Of a DNA stretch of 64,000 nucleotides, positions 45,114-54,154 are shown one piece after another. The stretch spans positions 102,523 to 166,522 of the forward strand of contig NZ_WJBG01000120.1 of assembly GCF_009709555.1 (NCBI RefSeq), given 5' to 3'. Position 1 is the stretch's first letter; each line of letters starts with the position of its first letter. The translations under genes were made by a program, and so were the position numbers. The stretch is from Streptomyces blattellae (GTDB taxonomy: Bacteria > Actinomycetota > Actinomycetes > Streptomycetales > Streptomycetaceae). The notes below the pieces were generated by a model. The model ran no database searches, had not been told where the DNA came from, and saw only the letters and a list, made by a program, of their open reading frames with translations.

Positions 45114-46916
45114 GTGGCCGGGCGCATCGAAGACTACGCACTCATCGGAGACATGCAGACCGCTGCCCTGGTCTGCCGGGACGGCACAGTGGACTGGCTG
45201 TGCCTGCCCCGCTTCGACTCGCACGCCATCTTCGCCGGTCTGCTGGGTACCGAGGAACACGGCTTCTGGCGGCTCGGCCCCGCGCACGCGGCCGACGCCG
45301 AGCCGCCCACCGCGGCCCGGCGCACCTACCGCGGGGACTCGCTGATCCTGGAGTCGGAGTGGGACACCCCGCGCGGCACGGTCCGGGTGATCGACTTCAT
45401 GCCCCCGCGTGACGGCGCACCGCAGCTCATCCGGATCGTGGAGGGCGTCTCGGGCCGCGTCCCGATGCGCTCGGCGCTCAGGATGCGGTTCTCCTACGGC
45501 CGGATCGTCCCGTGGGTGCACCGGCACGAGGGCCGTACGGTGGCCGTCGCGGGCCCCGACTCCGTGTGGTTCGACACATCCGCCGAGACCTACGGCAAGT
45601 CGCTCACGACGTACTCGGACTTCACCGTCGCACCGGGCGACCGGATCGCGTTCACCATCTCCTGGGAGCCCTCGCACAAGGAGCCGCCGCCGCTGCCGGA
45701 GCCCGAGCAGTCGCTGGAGGCGACCGAGGAGTTCTGGCGCGAGTGGGTCGAGCAGTGCACGTACCACGGCCCCTACCGTGAGGCGGTGATCCGCTCGCTG
45801 ATCACGCTCAAGGCGCTCACGTACGGCCCGACCGGCGGTATCGTCGCCGCCCCCACCACCTCCCTGCCGGAGGAGATCGGCGGCGTCCGCAACTGGGACT
45901 ACCGCTACACCTGGCTCCGCGACGCGGCGATCACGCTCTCCTCGCTGCTGCGCACCGGCTACCGCGAGGAGGCCCGCGCCTGGCGCGAGTGGCTGCTGCG
46001 CGCGGTCGCCGGCGACCCCGAGAACCTGCAGATCATGTACGGCATCGCGGGCGAGCGCGAGCTGGGCGAGGCCGAGCTGGACTGGCTGCCCGGCTACGAG
46101 AACTCCGCCCCGGTCCGGGTCGGCAACGGCGCCGCGCACCAGCTCCAGCTGGATGTGTACGGCGAGGTCACCGAGGCCCTGCACCTCGCGCACATGACGG
46201 GCCTGGCCCGCAACGACTACGCCTCCCTGCTCCAGCTCAAGCTGATCCGCTACCTGGAACGGCACTGGGACGAGCCGGACGAGGGCATCTGGGAGGTGCG
46301 CGGTCCGCGCCGCCACTTCGTGCACTCCAAGGTCATGGCCTGGGTCGCGGTCGACCGCACCATCAAGCTGATCGAGTCCGGCGACGCGGACGGCCCGCTG
46401 GAGCGGTGGCGCGAGCTGCGCGACGACATCCACCGGGACGTGTGTGAGAAGGGTTACGACAAGGAGCGCAACACCTTCACACAGTCCTACGGCTCGAAGG
46501 AACTGGACGCCTCGCTGCTGCTGATCCCGCAGATGGGCTTCCTGCCGCCGGACGACAAGCGCGTCATCGGCACCATCGAGGCGATCCAGCGCGAGCTGTC
46601 CACGGCGGACGGCTTCATCCTGCGCTACCCGACGTCCGGCGAGGACGAGGGCGTCGACGGTCTCCCCGGCGACGAGGGCGCCTTCCTCGCCTGCTCGTTC
46701 TGGATGGCCGACGACCTGGCGATGATCGGCCGCGTCGACGAGGCCCGCAAGCTCTTCGAGAAGCTGCTGTCCCTGCGCAACGACCTCGGTCTGCTGGCCG
46801 AGGAGTGGGACCCGCGCCTCCAGCGCCAGGTCGGCAACTTCCCGCAGGCCTTCAGCCACGTTCCGCTGATCGACACGGCGCTGCGGCTGACGGCGTCCGG
46901 GGCGTACGGCGGCTGA
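45114..46916 (+). CDS. Glycoside hydrolase family 15 (glucoamylase/trehalase-type)
   Basis: 600 residues without a signal peptide. An N-terminal beta-sandwich (RIEDYALIGDMQTAALVCRD, VDWLCLPRFDSHAIFAGLLG) precedes the (alpha/alpha)6 barrel: catalytic-region motifs GGVRNWDYRYTWLRDAAITL and LLAEEWDPRLQRQVGNFPQA, also DGLPGDEGAFLACSFWMADD. In actinobacteria this intracellular group includes trehalases related to the mycobacterial enzyme, so trehalose or a small alpha-glucan is the likely substrate. The GTG at 45114 is favoured (GGAG six bases upstream); GTG 45090 is an alternative. The stop codon runs into a large inverted repeat. Confidence 0.88.
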   Translation: MAGRIEDYALIGDMQTAALVCRDGTVDWLCLPRFDSHAIFAGLLGTEEHGFWRLGPAHAADAEPPTAARRTYRGDSLILESEWDTPRGTVRVIDFMPPRDGAPQLIRIVEGVSGRVPMRSALRMRFSYGRIVPWVHRHEGRTVAVAGPDSVWFDTSAETYGKSLTTYSDFTVAPGDRIAFTISWEPSHKEPPPLPEPEQSLEATEEFWREWVEQCTYHGPYREAVIRSLITLKALTYGPTGGIVAAPTTSLPEEIGGVRNWDYRYTWLRDAAITLSSLLRTGYREEARAWREWLLRAVAGDPENLQIMYGIAGERELGEAELDWLPGYENSAPVRVGNGAAHQLQLDVYGEVTEALHLAHMTGLARNDYASLLQLKLIRYLERHWDEPDEGIWEVRGPRRHFVHSKVMAWVAVDRTIKLIESGDADGPLERWRELRDDIHRDVCEKGYDKERNTFTQSYGSKELDASLLLIPQMGFLPPDDKRVIGTIEAIQRELSTADGFILRYPTSGEDEGVDGLPGDEGAFLACSFWMADDLAMIGRVDEARKLFEKLLSLRNDLGLLAEEWDPRLQRQVGNFPQAFSHVPLIDTALRLTASGAYGG

Positions 46917-47015
46917 GCGCTCCGCTGGATGTGCGGCTCCGCCGCGCGGGCGCGACCAGCCACGACGGTGCCGCAGACGATCGACCGCATGACGCGGCAC
47001 ATCCAGCGGAGCGCT
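46916..47015. repeat. 100-bp inverted-repeat element at the 3' end of the GH15 gene
   Basis: AGCGCTCCGCTGGATGTGC (46916-46934) is perfectly inverted at 46997-47015, 19-bp arms around 62 bases that include dispersed repeat copy B. The left arm shares its first base with the GH15 stop codon. It may act as a terminator and looks like a mobile palindromic element. Confidence 0.75.
46933..46976. repeat. Dispersed repeat, copy B
   Basis: 44 bases, one mismatch to copy A at 30000-30043, same internal order GCGGCTCCGCCGCG, GCGCGACCAGCCACGACG, GCCGCAG. Located just after a stop codon, like the other copies. Confidence 0.85.
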
Positions 47016-47059
47016 TAGGCTGGGAGCAAGCGATTGCCCCGCACGGAAGGGGGCAAGCC

Positions 47060-48442
47060 ATGGCTTCCCTCTCGAAGGCGGGCGCGGCCCTTGCCGCGCT
47101 GCGCGAGGATCTCGCCGGTGATGTGTTCGCCCCGGGGGATCCCGGCTACGACGACGCCCGGGTCGTCTTCAACACCATGATCGACCGACGGCCCGCGGTG
47201 ATCGCGCAGTGCGTGGACGAGGACGACGTCGTCCGTTCCGTGCGCTTCGCACGCGAGCTGGATCTGAACATCGCGGTGCGCGGCGGCGGGCACAGTGTGG
47301 CCGGGATGGCGCTGAACGACGGGGGCCTGGTGGTCGACCTGCGCCATATGCGCGCGGTCACCGTCCACCCCGCGGCCGAGGCGGTACGGGTCGCGGGCGG
47401 GGCCACGATGAGCGATCTGGACCGCGCCACCCAGCCCTACGGCCTCGCGACCACCGGCGGCCGGGCCTCGACGACCGGCGTCGGCGGCTTCGTCCTCGGC
47501 GGCGGCACCGGCTGGCTGGACCGCTGCTGCGGGCTCGCCGTCGACAATCTGCTCGGGGTGGAGCTGGTCACCGCCGACGGCAGCCGGGTGCACGCGACCG
47601 CGCATGACCACCCCGAGCTGTTCTGGGCCCTGCACGGCGGTGGCGGCAACTTCGGCATCGCCACCGCGCTCACCCTGAAGCTGCACGCGTTGCCCGAGTT
47701 CGCCGTCGCGCTGCTGCTGTACCGGCCGGAGTTCGCGCCCGCGGCCGTCCGCACCTTCCGCGACGTGATCGAGTCCGGCCCGGACGAGGTGGGCGGCGGC
47801 GTCCTGTACTTCACCGGCCCGCCCGAGGAGTTCGTACCGCCGTCTCTGGTCGGCGAGCTGGTGTGCGGCGCGCTGATGACGTACACCGGTTCCGAGCAGG
47901 ACCTGCGCAAGTACGCCGATCCCTTGCTGGCGCTGGAGCACGAGGCGGAGATCGTCGGCGCGATGCCGTACGCCGAGGTGCAGCGCATGATCGACGATCC
48001 GCCCGGGATGCGGCACTACTGGTCGGCGGAGTATCTGACCGGCGCACCGGACGACTACGTGGCCGTCTTCTGCACGGGCGCCCAGGGCATGCCCGTGCCG
48101 ACCGGCACCCAGTACGTGCTGCTTCCGCAGGGCGGTGCGATCGCCGCCGGGCCGCACGACTATCCGGTGCCCTACCGTGACGCGCCGTGGGCGGTGCACC
48201 CGTACGGCATGTGGCAGGACCCGGCGGACGACGAGCGGTGCATCCGGTGGGTCCGCGACGTGCGCGCCGACGCCAGGCCGTGGAGCACCGGTGCCGTCTA
48301 TCTGAACTTCATCGGCGACGAGGGACCGGAGCGCGTGATCGCGGGTCTGGGCGCCGAGAACCAGCAGCGGCTCCAAGCACTGAAGCGGCACTACGACCCC
48401 GACAACGTCTTCCGCTTCAACCACAACATCAGGCCCGCTTGA
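47060..48442 (+). CDS. FAD-linked oxidoreductase, berberine-bridge-enzyme type
   Basis: 460 residues. An FAD-binding PCMH domain (NIAVRGGGHSVAGMALNDGG with the His that commonly bonds FAD covalently, RHMRAVTVHPAAEAVRVAGG, TTGGRASTTGVGGFVLGGGT, GGGGNFGIATALTLK) and a C-terminal BBE segment (LKRHYDPDNVFRFNHNIRP). The second covalent Cys of bicovalent members is not evident. No signal peptide; substrate unknown, often sugars or specialised metabolites. ATG 47060 is preceded by GGAAGGGGGCAAG. Confidence 0.9.
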   Translation: MASLSKAGAALAALREDLAGDVFAPGDPGYDDARVVFNTMIDRRPAVIAQCVDEDDVVRSVRFARELDLNIAVRGGGHSVAGMALNDGGLVVDLRHMRAVTVHPAAEAVRVAGGATMSDLDRATQPYGLATTGGRASTTGVGGFVLGGGTGWLDRCCGLAVDNLLGVELVTADGSRVHATAHDHPELFWALHGGGGNFGIATALTLKLHALPEFAVALLLYRPEFAPAAVRTFRDVIESGPDEVGGGVLYFTGPPEEFVPPSLVGELVCGALMTYTGSEQDLRKYADPLLALEHEAEIVGAMPYAEVQRMIDDPPGMRHYWSAEYLTGAPDDYVAVFCTGAQGMPVPTGTQYVLLPQGGAIAAGPHDYPVPYRDAPWAVHPYGMWQDPADDERCIRWVRDVRADARPWSTGAVYLNFIGDEGPERVIAGLGAENQQRLQALKRHYDPDNVFRFNHNIRPA

Positions 48443-48555
48443 GGGCCGCCGGCGTGCGCTCCCCGCCCGGGACGCCCGTCTGAACCGGCGGCCTCGGGCG
48501 GCAGGGCGCGCAGCAGGGTGCCGGGGTGGAGATGTTGCGGGAGCGTCCGCGCAGG

Positions 48556-48561
48556 TACCGT
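48556..48561 (+). promoter_or_regulatory. Candidate -10 element (TACCGT) for a leaderless PucR-type mRNA
   Basis: TACCGT fits the actinobacterial TAnnnT pattern and ends seven bases before the ATG at 48569, where no Shine-Dalgarno sequence is present. Confidence 0.45.
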
Positions 48562-48568
48562 CCGCTGC

Positions 48569-50212
48569 ATGGACAGCCGCGGGGACAGCCGTTTCGAGAG
48601 CCAGGGCGCCGGGATCACCGTTCAGCGGGCGCTGGAGCTGCCCGGGCTGCGCAGCGGACTCCCCGAAGTGCTCGCGGGCGCCGACCGGCTCCAGCGGACG
48701 GTGCGCTGGGTGCATGCGGGCGAGGTCCCGAACATCGCCTCGCTGCTGAAGGGCGGCGAGCTGCTCCTGACGACGGGGTACGGGCTCGGCACCCGTCCGG
48801 CCGACCAGCGGGCGTTCGTCCGCACGCTGGCCGACCGCGGCATCGCGGCCCTGGTGGTGGAGCTGGGCCCGCGCTTCGACCGCCTGCCCGCCGCCCTCGT
48901 CGAGACGGCCCGCAGCGCCGGGCTCCCCCTGGTCCAGCTGCACCGCGAGGTGCCGTTCGTCGCGGTCACGGAGGAGATCCACACCGAGATCGTCAACGGC
49001 CACTACGCGCTGCTGCAGCGGGCGGAGGAGGTGCACCGGCGGTGCACGCAGGCCCTGCTGGGCGGTGGTGGCGTGCCGCAGGTGCTCGGCATCCTGGCCG
49101 ACTTCAGCGGCAACCCCGTCTTCCTGGAGACGACGGACGGCCGGCTGCTGTACGCCGCCGGTGCCGGGCCCGAGGGCGCGGATCCGCTCCAGGTGTGGGA
49201 GGGGCTGCGCGGCCAGCACAAGGACGCCCCGCCGCCGGCCGGGTCGGTGCTCGTGGACGTGCCGGGCGGCGGGCCGGGAGCGGGGTCGGTGCGCGCCCGT
49301 CTCGCCCTGCTGCCCGTGCGCGCCCCGCTGGCGCCCGTGCACCGGATCGCCGCCGAGCGGGCCGCCGGCCTCCTGGCCGTGGTGCTGATGCAGGCCCGCC
49401 AGGAGGAGGAGCTGGCCGCACGCGGTCGCGGAGACTTCCTCACCGACCTCGCGCAAGGCCGTATCACCGCACAGGACGCGCCGGCGCAGGCGCGTGTGCT
49501 GGGCTTCAAGCCGGGTGACAGTCCCCTGCTGCCCGTCGTGATGCGGCTGGGCGAGGCGTTGTCGCCCGGCGGCGGCTGGGCGGTGCTGGCGCGTGCGGTT
49601 TCGGAGGAGCTGGCGTCGGTGGGCGTGCCCGTCCTGTTGGGCGTACGACCGGTGGAGGGCCGGGTCCTGGTGCTGCTCGGGCTGCGTTCCGAGTCGGAGC
49701 GGGCGCCCGTCGCGGACCGGGTCGCGGCGGCGCTGCGGGCAGGGGTGGAGCGGGCCGGGATGCGGCGGCCGGGGGCGCAGCCGCCCGTCGTGGTCGTCGG
49801 GGTGGCGGGCGGCTGGGCGGCGGCGTCGGCGGGCCTCAGGCACGCGGCCGAGACGGCGACGGCGGCGCAGGGCCTGACGGACCGCCCCTGGTACGACGCC
49901 CGCCGCCTCGACATCGACCTGCTGCTGTGGCGGCTGCGCGACCATCCGGACCTGGCGGCCTTCGTGGACCGCGCGATCGGCCCGGTCCGCGACCACGACA
50001 GCACGTCCAAGCCGCCGCTGCTGCCCACCCTCCAGACGTACCTGGCCCACGCGGGCCGCAAGGCGGAGACGGCCCGCGAGCTGCATCTGAACCGGCAGAC
50101 CCTCTACAACCGCCTCGCCCGCATCGGCGAGTTGCTCGGCACGGACCTCGACGACCCGCAGACGGTACTGGCGTTGAGCCTGGCGCTGCGCGCCCGTCGG
50201 CATGTGCCTTAG
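48569..50212 (+). CDS. PucR-family transcriptional regulator
   Basis: 547 residues. An N-terminal PucR domain (VQRALELPGLRSGLPEVLAG, RTVRWVHAGEVPNIASLLKG, GELLLTTGYGLG) is followed by a GGDEF-like central region and a C-terminal PucR helix-turn-helix (LQTYLAHAGRKAETARELHL, NRQTLYNRLARIGELLGTDL). Relatives control purine or polyamine/nitrogen catabolism. No metabolic operon is adjacent except the flavoprotein gene upstream. It ends convergent with the GT4 gene, their stop codons overlapping (TTAG). Confidence 0.88.
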   Translation: MDSRGDSRFESQGAGITVQRALELPGLRSGLPEVLAGADRLQRTVRWVHAGEVPNIASLLKGGELLLTTGYGLGTRPADQRAFVRTLADRGIAALVVELGPRFDRLPAALVETARSAGLPLVQLHREVPFVAVTEEIHTEIVNGHYALLQRAEEVHRRCTQALLGGGGVPQVLGILADFSGNPVFLETTDGRLLYAAGAGPEGADPLQVWEGLRGQHKDAPPPAGSVLVDVPGGGPGAGSVRARLALLPVRAPLAPVHRIAAERAAGLLAVVLMQARQEEELAARGRGDFLTDLAQGRITAQDAPAQARVLGFKPGDSPLLPVVMRLGEALSPGGGWAVLARAVSEELASVGVPVLLGVRPVEGRVLVLLGLRSESERAPVADRVAAALRAGVERAGMRRPGAQPPVVVVGVAGGWAAASAGLRHAAETATAAQGLTDRPWYDARRLDIDLLLWRLRDHPDLAAFVDRAIGPVRDHDSTSKPPLLPTLQTYLAHAGRKAETARELHLNRQTLYNRLARIGELLGTDLDDPQTVLALSLALRARRHVP

Positions 50213-51342
50213 ATCATGGGTGTCGGCTGCGTCAACTCATCGTAGACACTGAGGACTTGGGCGACCGTCTCGTCCTCGGTCGGCCAGCTGGCGGCCTGCC
50301 GTGCGCCCTTCTCCTTCAGCAGCTCCCGGCGTTCGGGGTCCGCGAGCAGCCGCACTACGGCGTCGGCGAGCGCTTCCGCGTCTGCGTACGGCACGAGTTC
50401 GGCGGCGTCGCCGACGAGTTCGGGGTTGCCGCCGACGGCTGTGGCGACGAGCGGCACGCGCGCGTGGAGGGCCTCCTGCGCGAGCAGGGAGCGCGACTCC
50501 CAACGGCTGGGCAGCAGGGCGAGATCGGCGGCGGCGAGCAGTTCGCCCACGTCGTCGCGGAGCCCGATGAGCCGGACCGGCAGCTCCTCGTCCTCGATCC
50601 GCCGCTGGAGGTCGGCCCGCAGCGGGCCCTCCCCGGCGATCACGACGAGCGGCACGGGGTCGAGGCGGCGCCACGCGCGCGCGGCGTCCAGCAACGTGTC
50701 GTAGCCCCGATGCCGGTCGAGGGAGCCGACGGCCATCAGCAACGGGCGGCCGGTCGCGCCGAGTTCGGCGTGGGCCTTGGGACGCAGCCGGTCGGGGTCG
50801 TCCGGCTCGATCGGCCGGGGCCCGGGCAGGGCCACGGCGGCGAGCCGGGCGTCCCGCGCCCCGGTGCGGCGGGCCAGGTCCACCAGGTCGGAGGACGCCC
50901 CGAGCACCACGGACGCGGCCCTCACCACTCGACGCTCCAGCACCCGCAGCAGATGGGCCCGGGCCCCTTCGGCATGCGTGCGGTTGTGCCACGTCACGAC
51001 GAGCGGAGTACGCCGCCCGCTGAGCGCGAGCACGGCGCGGAAGGAGGCGTGCAGCCCGTGCGCGTGCACCAGGTCGGCGCCGGCGCACGCCGCCCGCAGC
51101 GCGGCCACGGAGGTCGGATCGCTGCTGCGCGGCACATGTACATGCTCGGCTCCGGCACCGGTGAAATCGTAGGCGCGGTCGGCCTCGGCGGGGGCGCACA
51201 CGGTGACCCGCACGCCCCGAGCGACGAGCCCCGAGGCCAGCGAACGCACGTGTGCGCTGCTGCCGGCGTTGCCTCCGCCCAGCACCTGCACGGTGCGCAG
51301 CGGCGACTGGCCGGTCGCTGAATGGCTGCTCACGAGGCTCAC
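50209..51342 (-). CDS. Glycosyltransferase family 4
   Basis: 377 residues if started at GTG 51342. GT-B fold signatures: TVQVLGGGNAGSSAHVRSLA (N-terminal acceptor domain), ADLVHAHGLHASFRAVLALS, and the C-terminal donor site IAGEGPLRADLQRRIEDEEL, LLPSRWESRSLLAQEALHAR, VATAVGGNPELVGDAAELVP. It uses a nucleotide sugar; acceptor unknown. A GTG at 51333 is an alternative start and 51378 is also in frame. It lies next to an MraY-like membrane protein, hinting at a cell-surface polymer. Confidence 0.85.
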   Translation of the reverse strand: MSLVSSHSATGQSPLRTVQVLGGGNAGSSAHVRSLASGLVARGVRVTVCAPAEADRAYDFTGAGAEHVHVPRSSDPTSVAALRAACAGADLVHAHGLHASFRAVLALSGRRTPLVVTWHNRTHAEGARAHLLRVLERRVVRAASVVLGASSDLVDLARRTGARDARLAAVALPGPRPIEPDDPDRLRPKAHAELGATGRPLLMAVGSLDRHRGYDTLLDAARAWRRLDPVPLVVIAGEGPLRADLQRRIEDEELPVRLIGLRDDVGELLAAADLALLPSRWESRSLLAQEALHARVPLVATAVGGNPELVGDAAELVPYADAEALADAVVRLLADPERRELLKEKGARQAASWPTEDETVAQVLSVYDELTQPTPMI

Positions 51343-51535
51343 GCGGCCGGGGCTCCTGGTTCGGCGTCGGGCGGTCACGAAGAAACGTACCGAAGGAACG
51401 TACAGAAGGATCGAGCGGAGGGGTGTACCGCCTGGACCCCTACGCATGCGACGTACAACACCAAGGATGCCAGGCCGTACGGACGTTCCGGCAACGCAGA
51501 GGTGACACAGCCGCACGACGCGGCCCCGCGCTCAC

Positions 51536-52267
51536 TCACACGAGTGAGCGAGCCGCCTCGCTGACCTGGTCCCCGCAGACCGCGGCGGCCACGACGGCGA
51601 CGGCGTGCGCCGCGAGCCCCGCCCGGCCGTTGCTCGCGACGACCGCGGCACCGAGCGCCGCGCCCAGCGCGTGCACTCCCGTGTCGCCGAGCATCGCCCG
51701 CTCACCGAGATCGTCGGGCAGCACGGCAGCGGCGGCTCCCACGGCGACGGCGGCCAGGTCGGCGCCAGGACCCTTGCGCAGCAGGCCCGGCGCCCCGAGA
51801 AGGAGCACCGCCCCCGCGGCTCTTCCGGGGCGTACGTCCACGAGGTTGACGAAGTGCGCCGCTCCGGCGATCACGACCCCCGCGAGCACCTTGTCGACCG
51901 GCTTCTCCTTGAGCAGCGCACCGGCGACCAGACCGGCGGCTCCGATCCCGAACAACTTGACGGCGCCGCTGGTGACTTCACCCCGCCGGAGCGCGGACAG
52001 ATGGGCCCGGAAACCCCGCCGGTGGTCACCGGCGACGTCGTCATACGCCCCGCACGCCCCGGCGGCGGCAACGGCGAGCCCGGCAGCGGGTCGGACGTGT
52101 GCGGTGCCGAGCGTCGCCGCCACTGCCGCCGCCGGCCCGGCGTACAACTCGACGGTCCGCCCGGCGTAGTTCGTGCGATGCCAGCCCTTGCCCGGGGCCT
52201 TGGCGCGGAGGGCGGCGGCAGTGGCGCGGGTGAGAAGGGCGGACAGGCCGAGTCGGGTGGTGATCAT
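51536..52267 (-). CDS. MraY/WecA-like membrane phosphoglycosyltransferase relative
   Basis: 243 residues, strongly hydrophobic with several membrane segments. Degenerate MraY-family motifs appear in order: GRTVELYAGPAAAVAATLGT, CGAYDDVAGDHRRGF (DDxxD-like), HFVNLVDVRPGRAAGAVLLL and AMLGDTGVHALGAALGAA. Typical members have 10-11 segments and more than 300 residues, so this is a shortened relative. It may act in, or regulate, lipid-linked sugar transfer; catalysis is doubtful. From memory, similar genes accompany recN in Streptomyces. Confidence 0.6.
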   Translation of the reverse strand: MITTRLGLSALLTRATAAALRAKAPGKGWHRTNYAGRTVELYAGPAAAVAATLGTAHVRPAAGLAVAAAGACGAYDDVAGDHRRGFRAHLSALRRGEVTSGAVKLFGIGAAGLVAGALLKEKPVDKVLAGVVIAGAAHFVNLVDVRPGRAAGAVLLLGAPGLLRKGPGADLAAVAVGAAAAVLPDDLGERAMLGDTGVHALGAALGAAVVASNGRAGLAAHAVAVVAAAVCGDQVSEAARSLV

Positions 52268-52306
52268 CCGTACAGCCTAGGTCCACCGCTCCACGTCCTC
52301 CCCCAA

Positions 52307-52338
52307 CGCGGCGGAGCCGCACATCGATACAGCGCCGG
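52307..52338. repeat. Dispersed repeat, copy C (inverted, partial)
   Basis: On the minus strand it reads GATGTGCGGCTCCGCCGCG, identical over 19 bases to the start of copy B. It lies nine bases beyond the recN stop, as copies A and B also follow stops. Confidence 0.75.
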
Positions 52339-52346
52339 GGAAGCGC

Positions 52347-54077
52347 TCAGACGTCCGCCCGAGCCGTCGCCAGCAGTTCCTCCGCATGCGCCCTGGCCGT
52401 CTCCGAGTCCTCCTGGCCGGCCAGCATCCGGGACAACTCCCGGATCCGTTCCTCCCCTTCGAGGACCTTCACACCGGACCGGGTTACGGACCCGTCGTTG
52501 GTCTTCTCGACGAGCAGCTGCCGGTCGGCGAACGCGGCGACCTGCGGCAGGTGCGTCACGACGACCACCTGCGCGGTCCTGGCGAGCCGCGCCAGCCGCC
52601 GCCCGATCTCCACGGCCGCCTTGCCGCCGACGCCCGCGTCGACCTCGTCGAAGAGATACGTCGGCACCGGATCGGTCCCCGCGAACACGACCTCCACGGC
52701 CAGCATCACGCGCGACAGCTCACCACCGGAGGCGCCCTTGGCGATGGGCCGGGGCGGCGCTCCCGGATGCGGGGCGAGCAGCAGCTCGACCTCGTCGGCG
52801 CCCGCCGGCCCGTACGCGACCGTACGACCGCCGACCTCGACGCCCTCGGGGTCCTCGGTCTGCCGGATGTCGAACGACACGCGCGCGTGCGGCATGGCCA
52901 GCGACGCCAGCTCGGCGGTCACCGCGGCGGCGAACCGCTCGGCGGCCGCCGTCCGCGCATCCGTCAAGGCCTGTGCCAGTCCGCCCAGTTCGGCCCGCAG
53001 CGCATCCCGCTCGGCGATCAGCTCGTCGAGCCGCTCGTCGTCGCCGTCCAGCTCGGTGAGCCGCGCGGCCCCCTGCTCGGCCCAGGCGAGCACGGAGGCG
53101 ACATCCTCGCCGTACTTCCGGGTCAGGGCGCTCAGAGCGGCCCGCCGTTCCTCCACGGCGGCCAGCCGCAGCGGATCCGCGTCCAGATCGTCGGCGTACC
53201 CGGCCAGTTCCCCGGCCACATCCCCCAGCAGGATCCCGATCTCCCCGATCCGGTCCGCGAGCGCGGCCAGCGCCGGATCGTGCGACCGGACCGCGTCCAA
53301 CGCCCGCTGGGCGCCCGCGACGAGCGTCGCCGCGTCGACCCCCTCCGGATCCTCCGGATTGCCGGCGAGGGCGGCGTGCCCGGCCGTCGCGGCGGACGCG
53401 AGCGCCTCCGCGTGCCCCAGCCGCTCGGCCTCCTCCGCCAGTTCGACATCCTCACCGGCACGCGGCTCGACACCGGCGATCTCCGCGAGCCCGTACCGCA
53501 GCATGTCGGCTTCCTGAGCCCGCTCACGCGCCCGCGTGGTGATCTCGTCCAGCTCCGCGGAAACGGCCCGCAGCCGCCGATACGCCTCCCCGTACTCGGT
53601 CAGCGGCCCGGCGACGGCCTCCCCCGCATACCGGTCGAGCGCCTGCCGCTGCCGGGACAGCTTCAGCAGCCCCTGCTGATCGGTCTGCCCGTGCACGGCC
53701 ACCAGCTCATCGGCCAGCTCCGCCAGCACCCCGACCGGCACACTCCGTCCACCGAGATGCGCCCGCGACCGCCCTTCGGCGGAAACGGTACGGCTGATCA
53801 GCAGCGCCCCGTCATCGAGTTCCGCCCCGGCCTCTTCGGCGCGTACGGCGGCGGAGGCACCCGCGGGCACGCCGATCCGCCCCTCCACGACCGCCTTCCC
53901 GGACCCGATCCGCACGAGCGCCGGGTCGGCCCGCCCGCCCAGCAGCAGCCCGAGACTGGTGACGACCATGGTCTTACCGGCACCGGTCTCACCGGTGACA
54001 GCGGTGAACCCCGGCGACAACTCGACGACCGCGTCGTCGATGACTCCGAGCGACCGTATCCGCATCTCCTCCAACAC
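52347..54077 (-). CDS. recN: DNA repair protein RecN
   Basis: 576 residues, an SMC-like ABC ATPase. N-terminal Walker A FTAVTGETGAGKTMVVTSLG; a coiled-coil middle of Ala/Glu/Arg-rich helices; C-terminal signature GASGGELSRVMLAVEVVFAG and Walker B YLFDEVDAGVGGKAAVEIG, then VVVTHLPQVAAFAD. It acts early in double-strand-break repair. The start is taken as GTG 54077 (AAGG eight bases upstream); GTG 54083 is possible. It is downstream of nadK and tlyA in the same direction. Confidence 0.95.
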   Translation of the reverse strand: MLEEMRIRSLGVIDDAVVELSPGFTAVTGETGAGKTMVVTSLGLLLGGRADPALVRIGSGKAVVEGRIGVPAGASAAVRAEEAGAELDDGALLISRTVSAEGRSRAHLGGRSVPVGVLAELADELVAVHGQTDQQGLLKLSRQRQALDRYAGEAVAGPLTEYGEAYRRLRAVSAELDEITTRARERAQEADMLRYGLAEIAGVEPRAGEDVELAEEAERLGHAEALASAATAGHAALAGNPEDPEGVDAATLVAGAQRALDAVRSHDPALAALADRIGEIGILLGDVAGELAGYADDLDADPLRLAAVEERRAALSALTRKYGEDVASVLAWAEQGAARLTELDGDDERLDELIAERDALRAELGGLAQALTDARTAAAERFAAAVTAELASLAMPHARVSFDIRQTEDPEGVEVGGRTVAYGPAGADEVELLLAPHPGAPPRPIAKGASGGELSRVMLAVEVVFAGTDPVPTYLFDEVDAGVGGKAAVEIGRRLARLARTAQVVVVTHLPQVAAFADRQLLVEKTNDGSVTRSGVKVLEGEERIRELSRMLAGQEDSETARAHAEELLATARADV

Positions 54078-54154
54078 GGACACGACCTTACGAGGTCGGA
54101 GAGCGGAAGCGCGAGGCACCCTGTCACCCAGGGGAGTGGACCGATGGCCGTATC

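Noticed and set aside
47015..50203. Very long minus-strand open frame of over 1000 codons
   Set aside because: It lies antisense to the flavoprotein and PucR genes, is rich in Arg/Gln/His and lacks any domain; it is a GC-codon-bias shadow.
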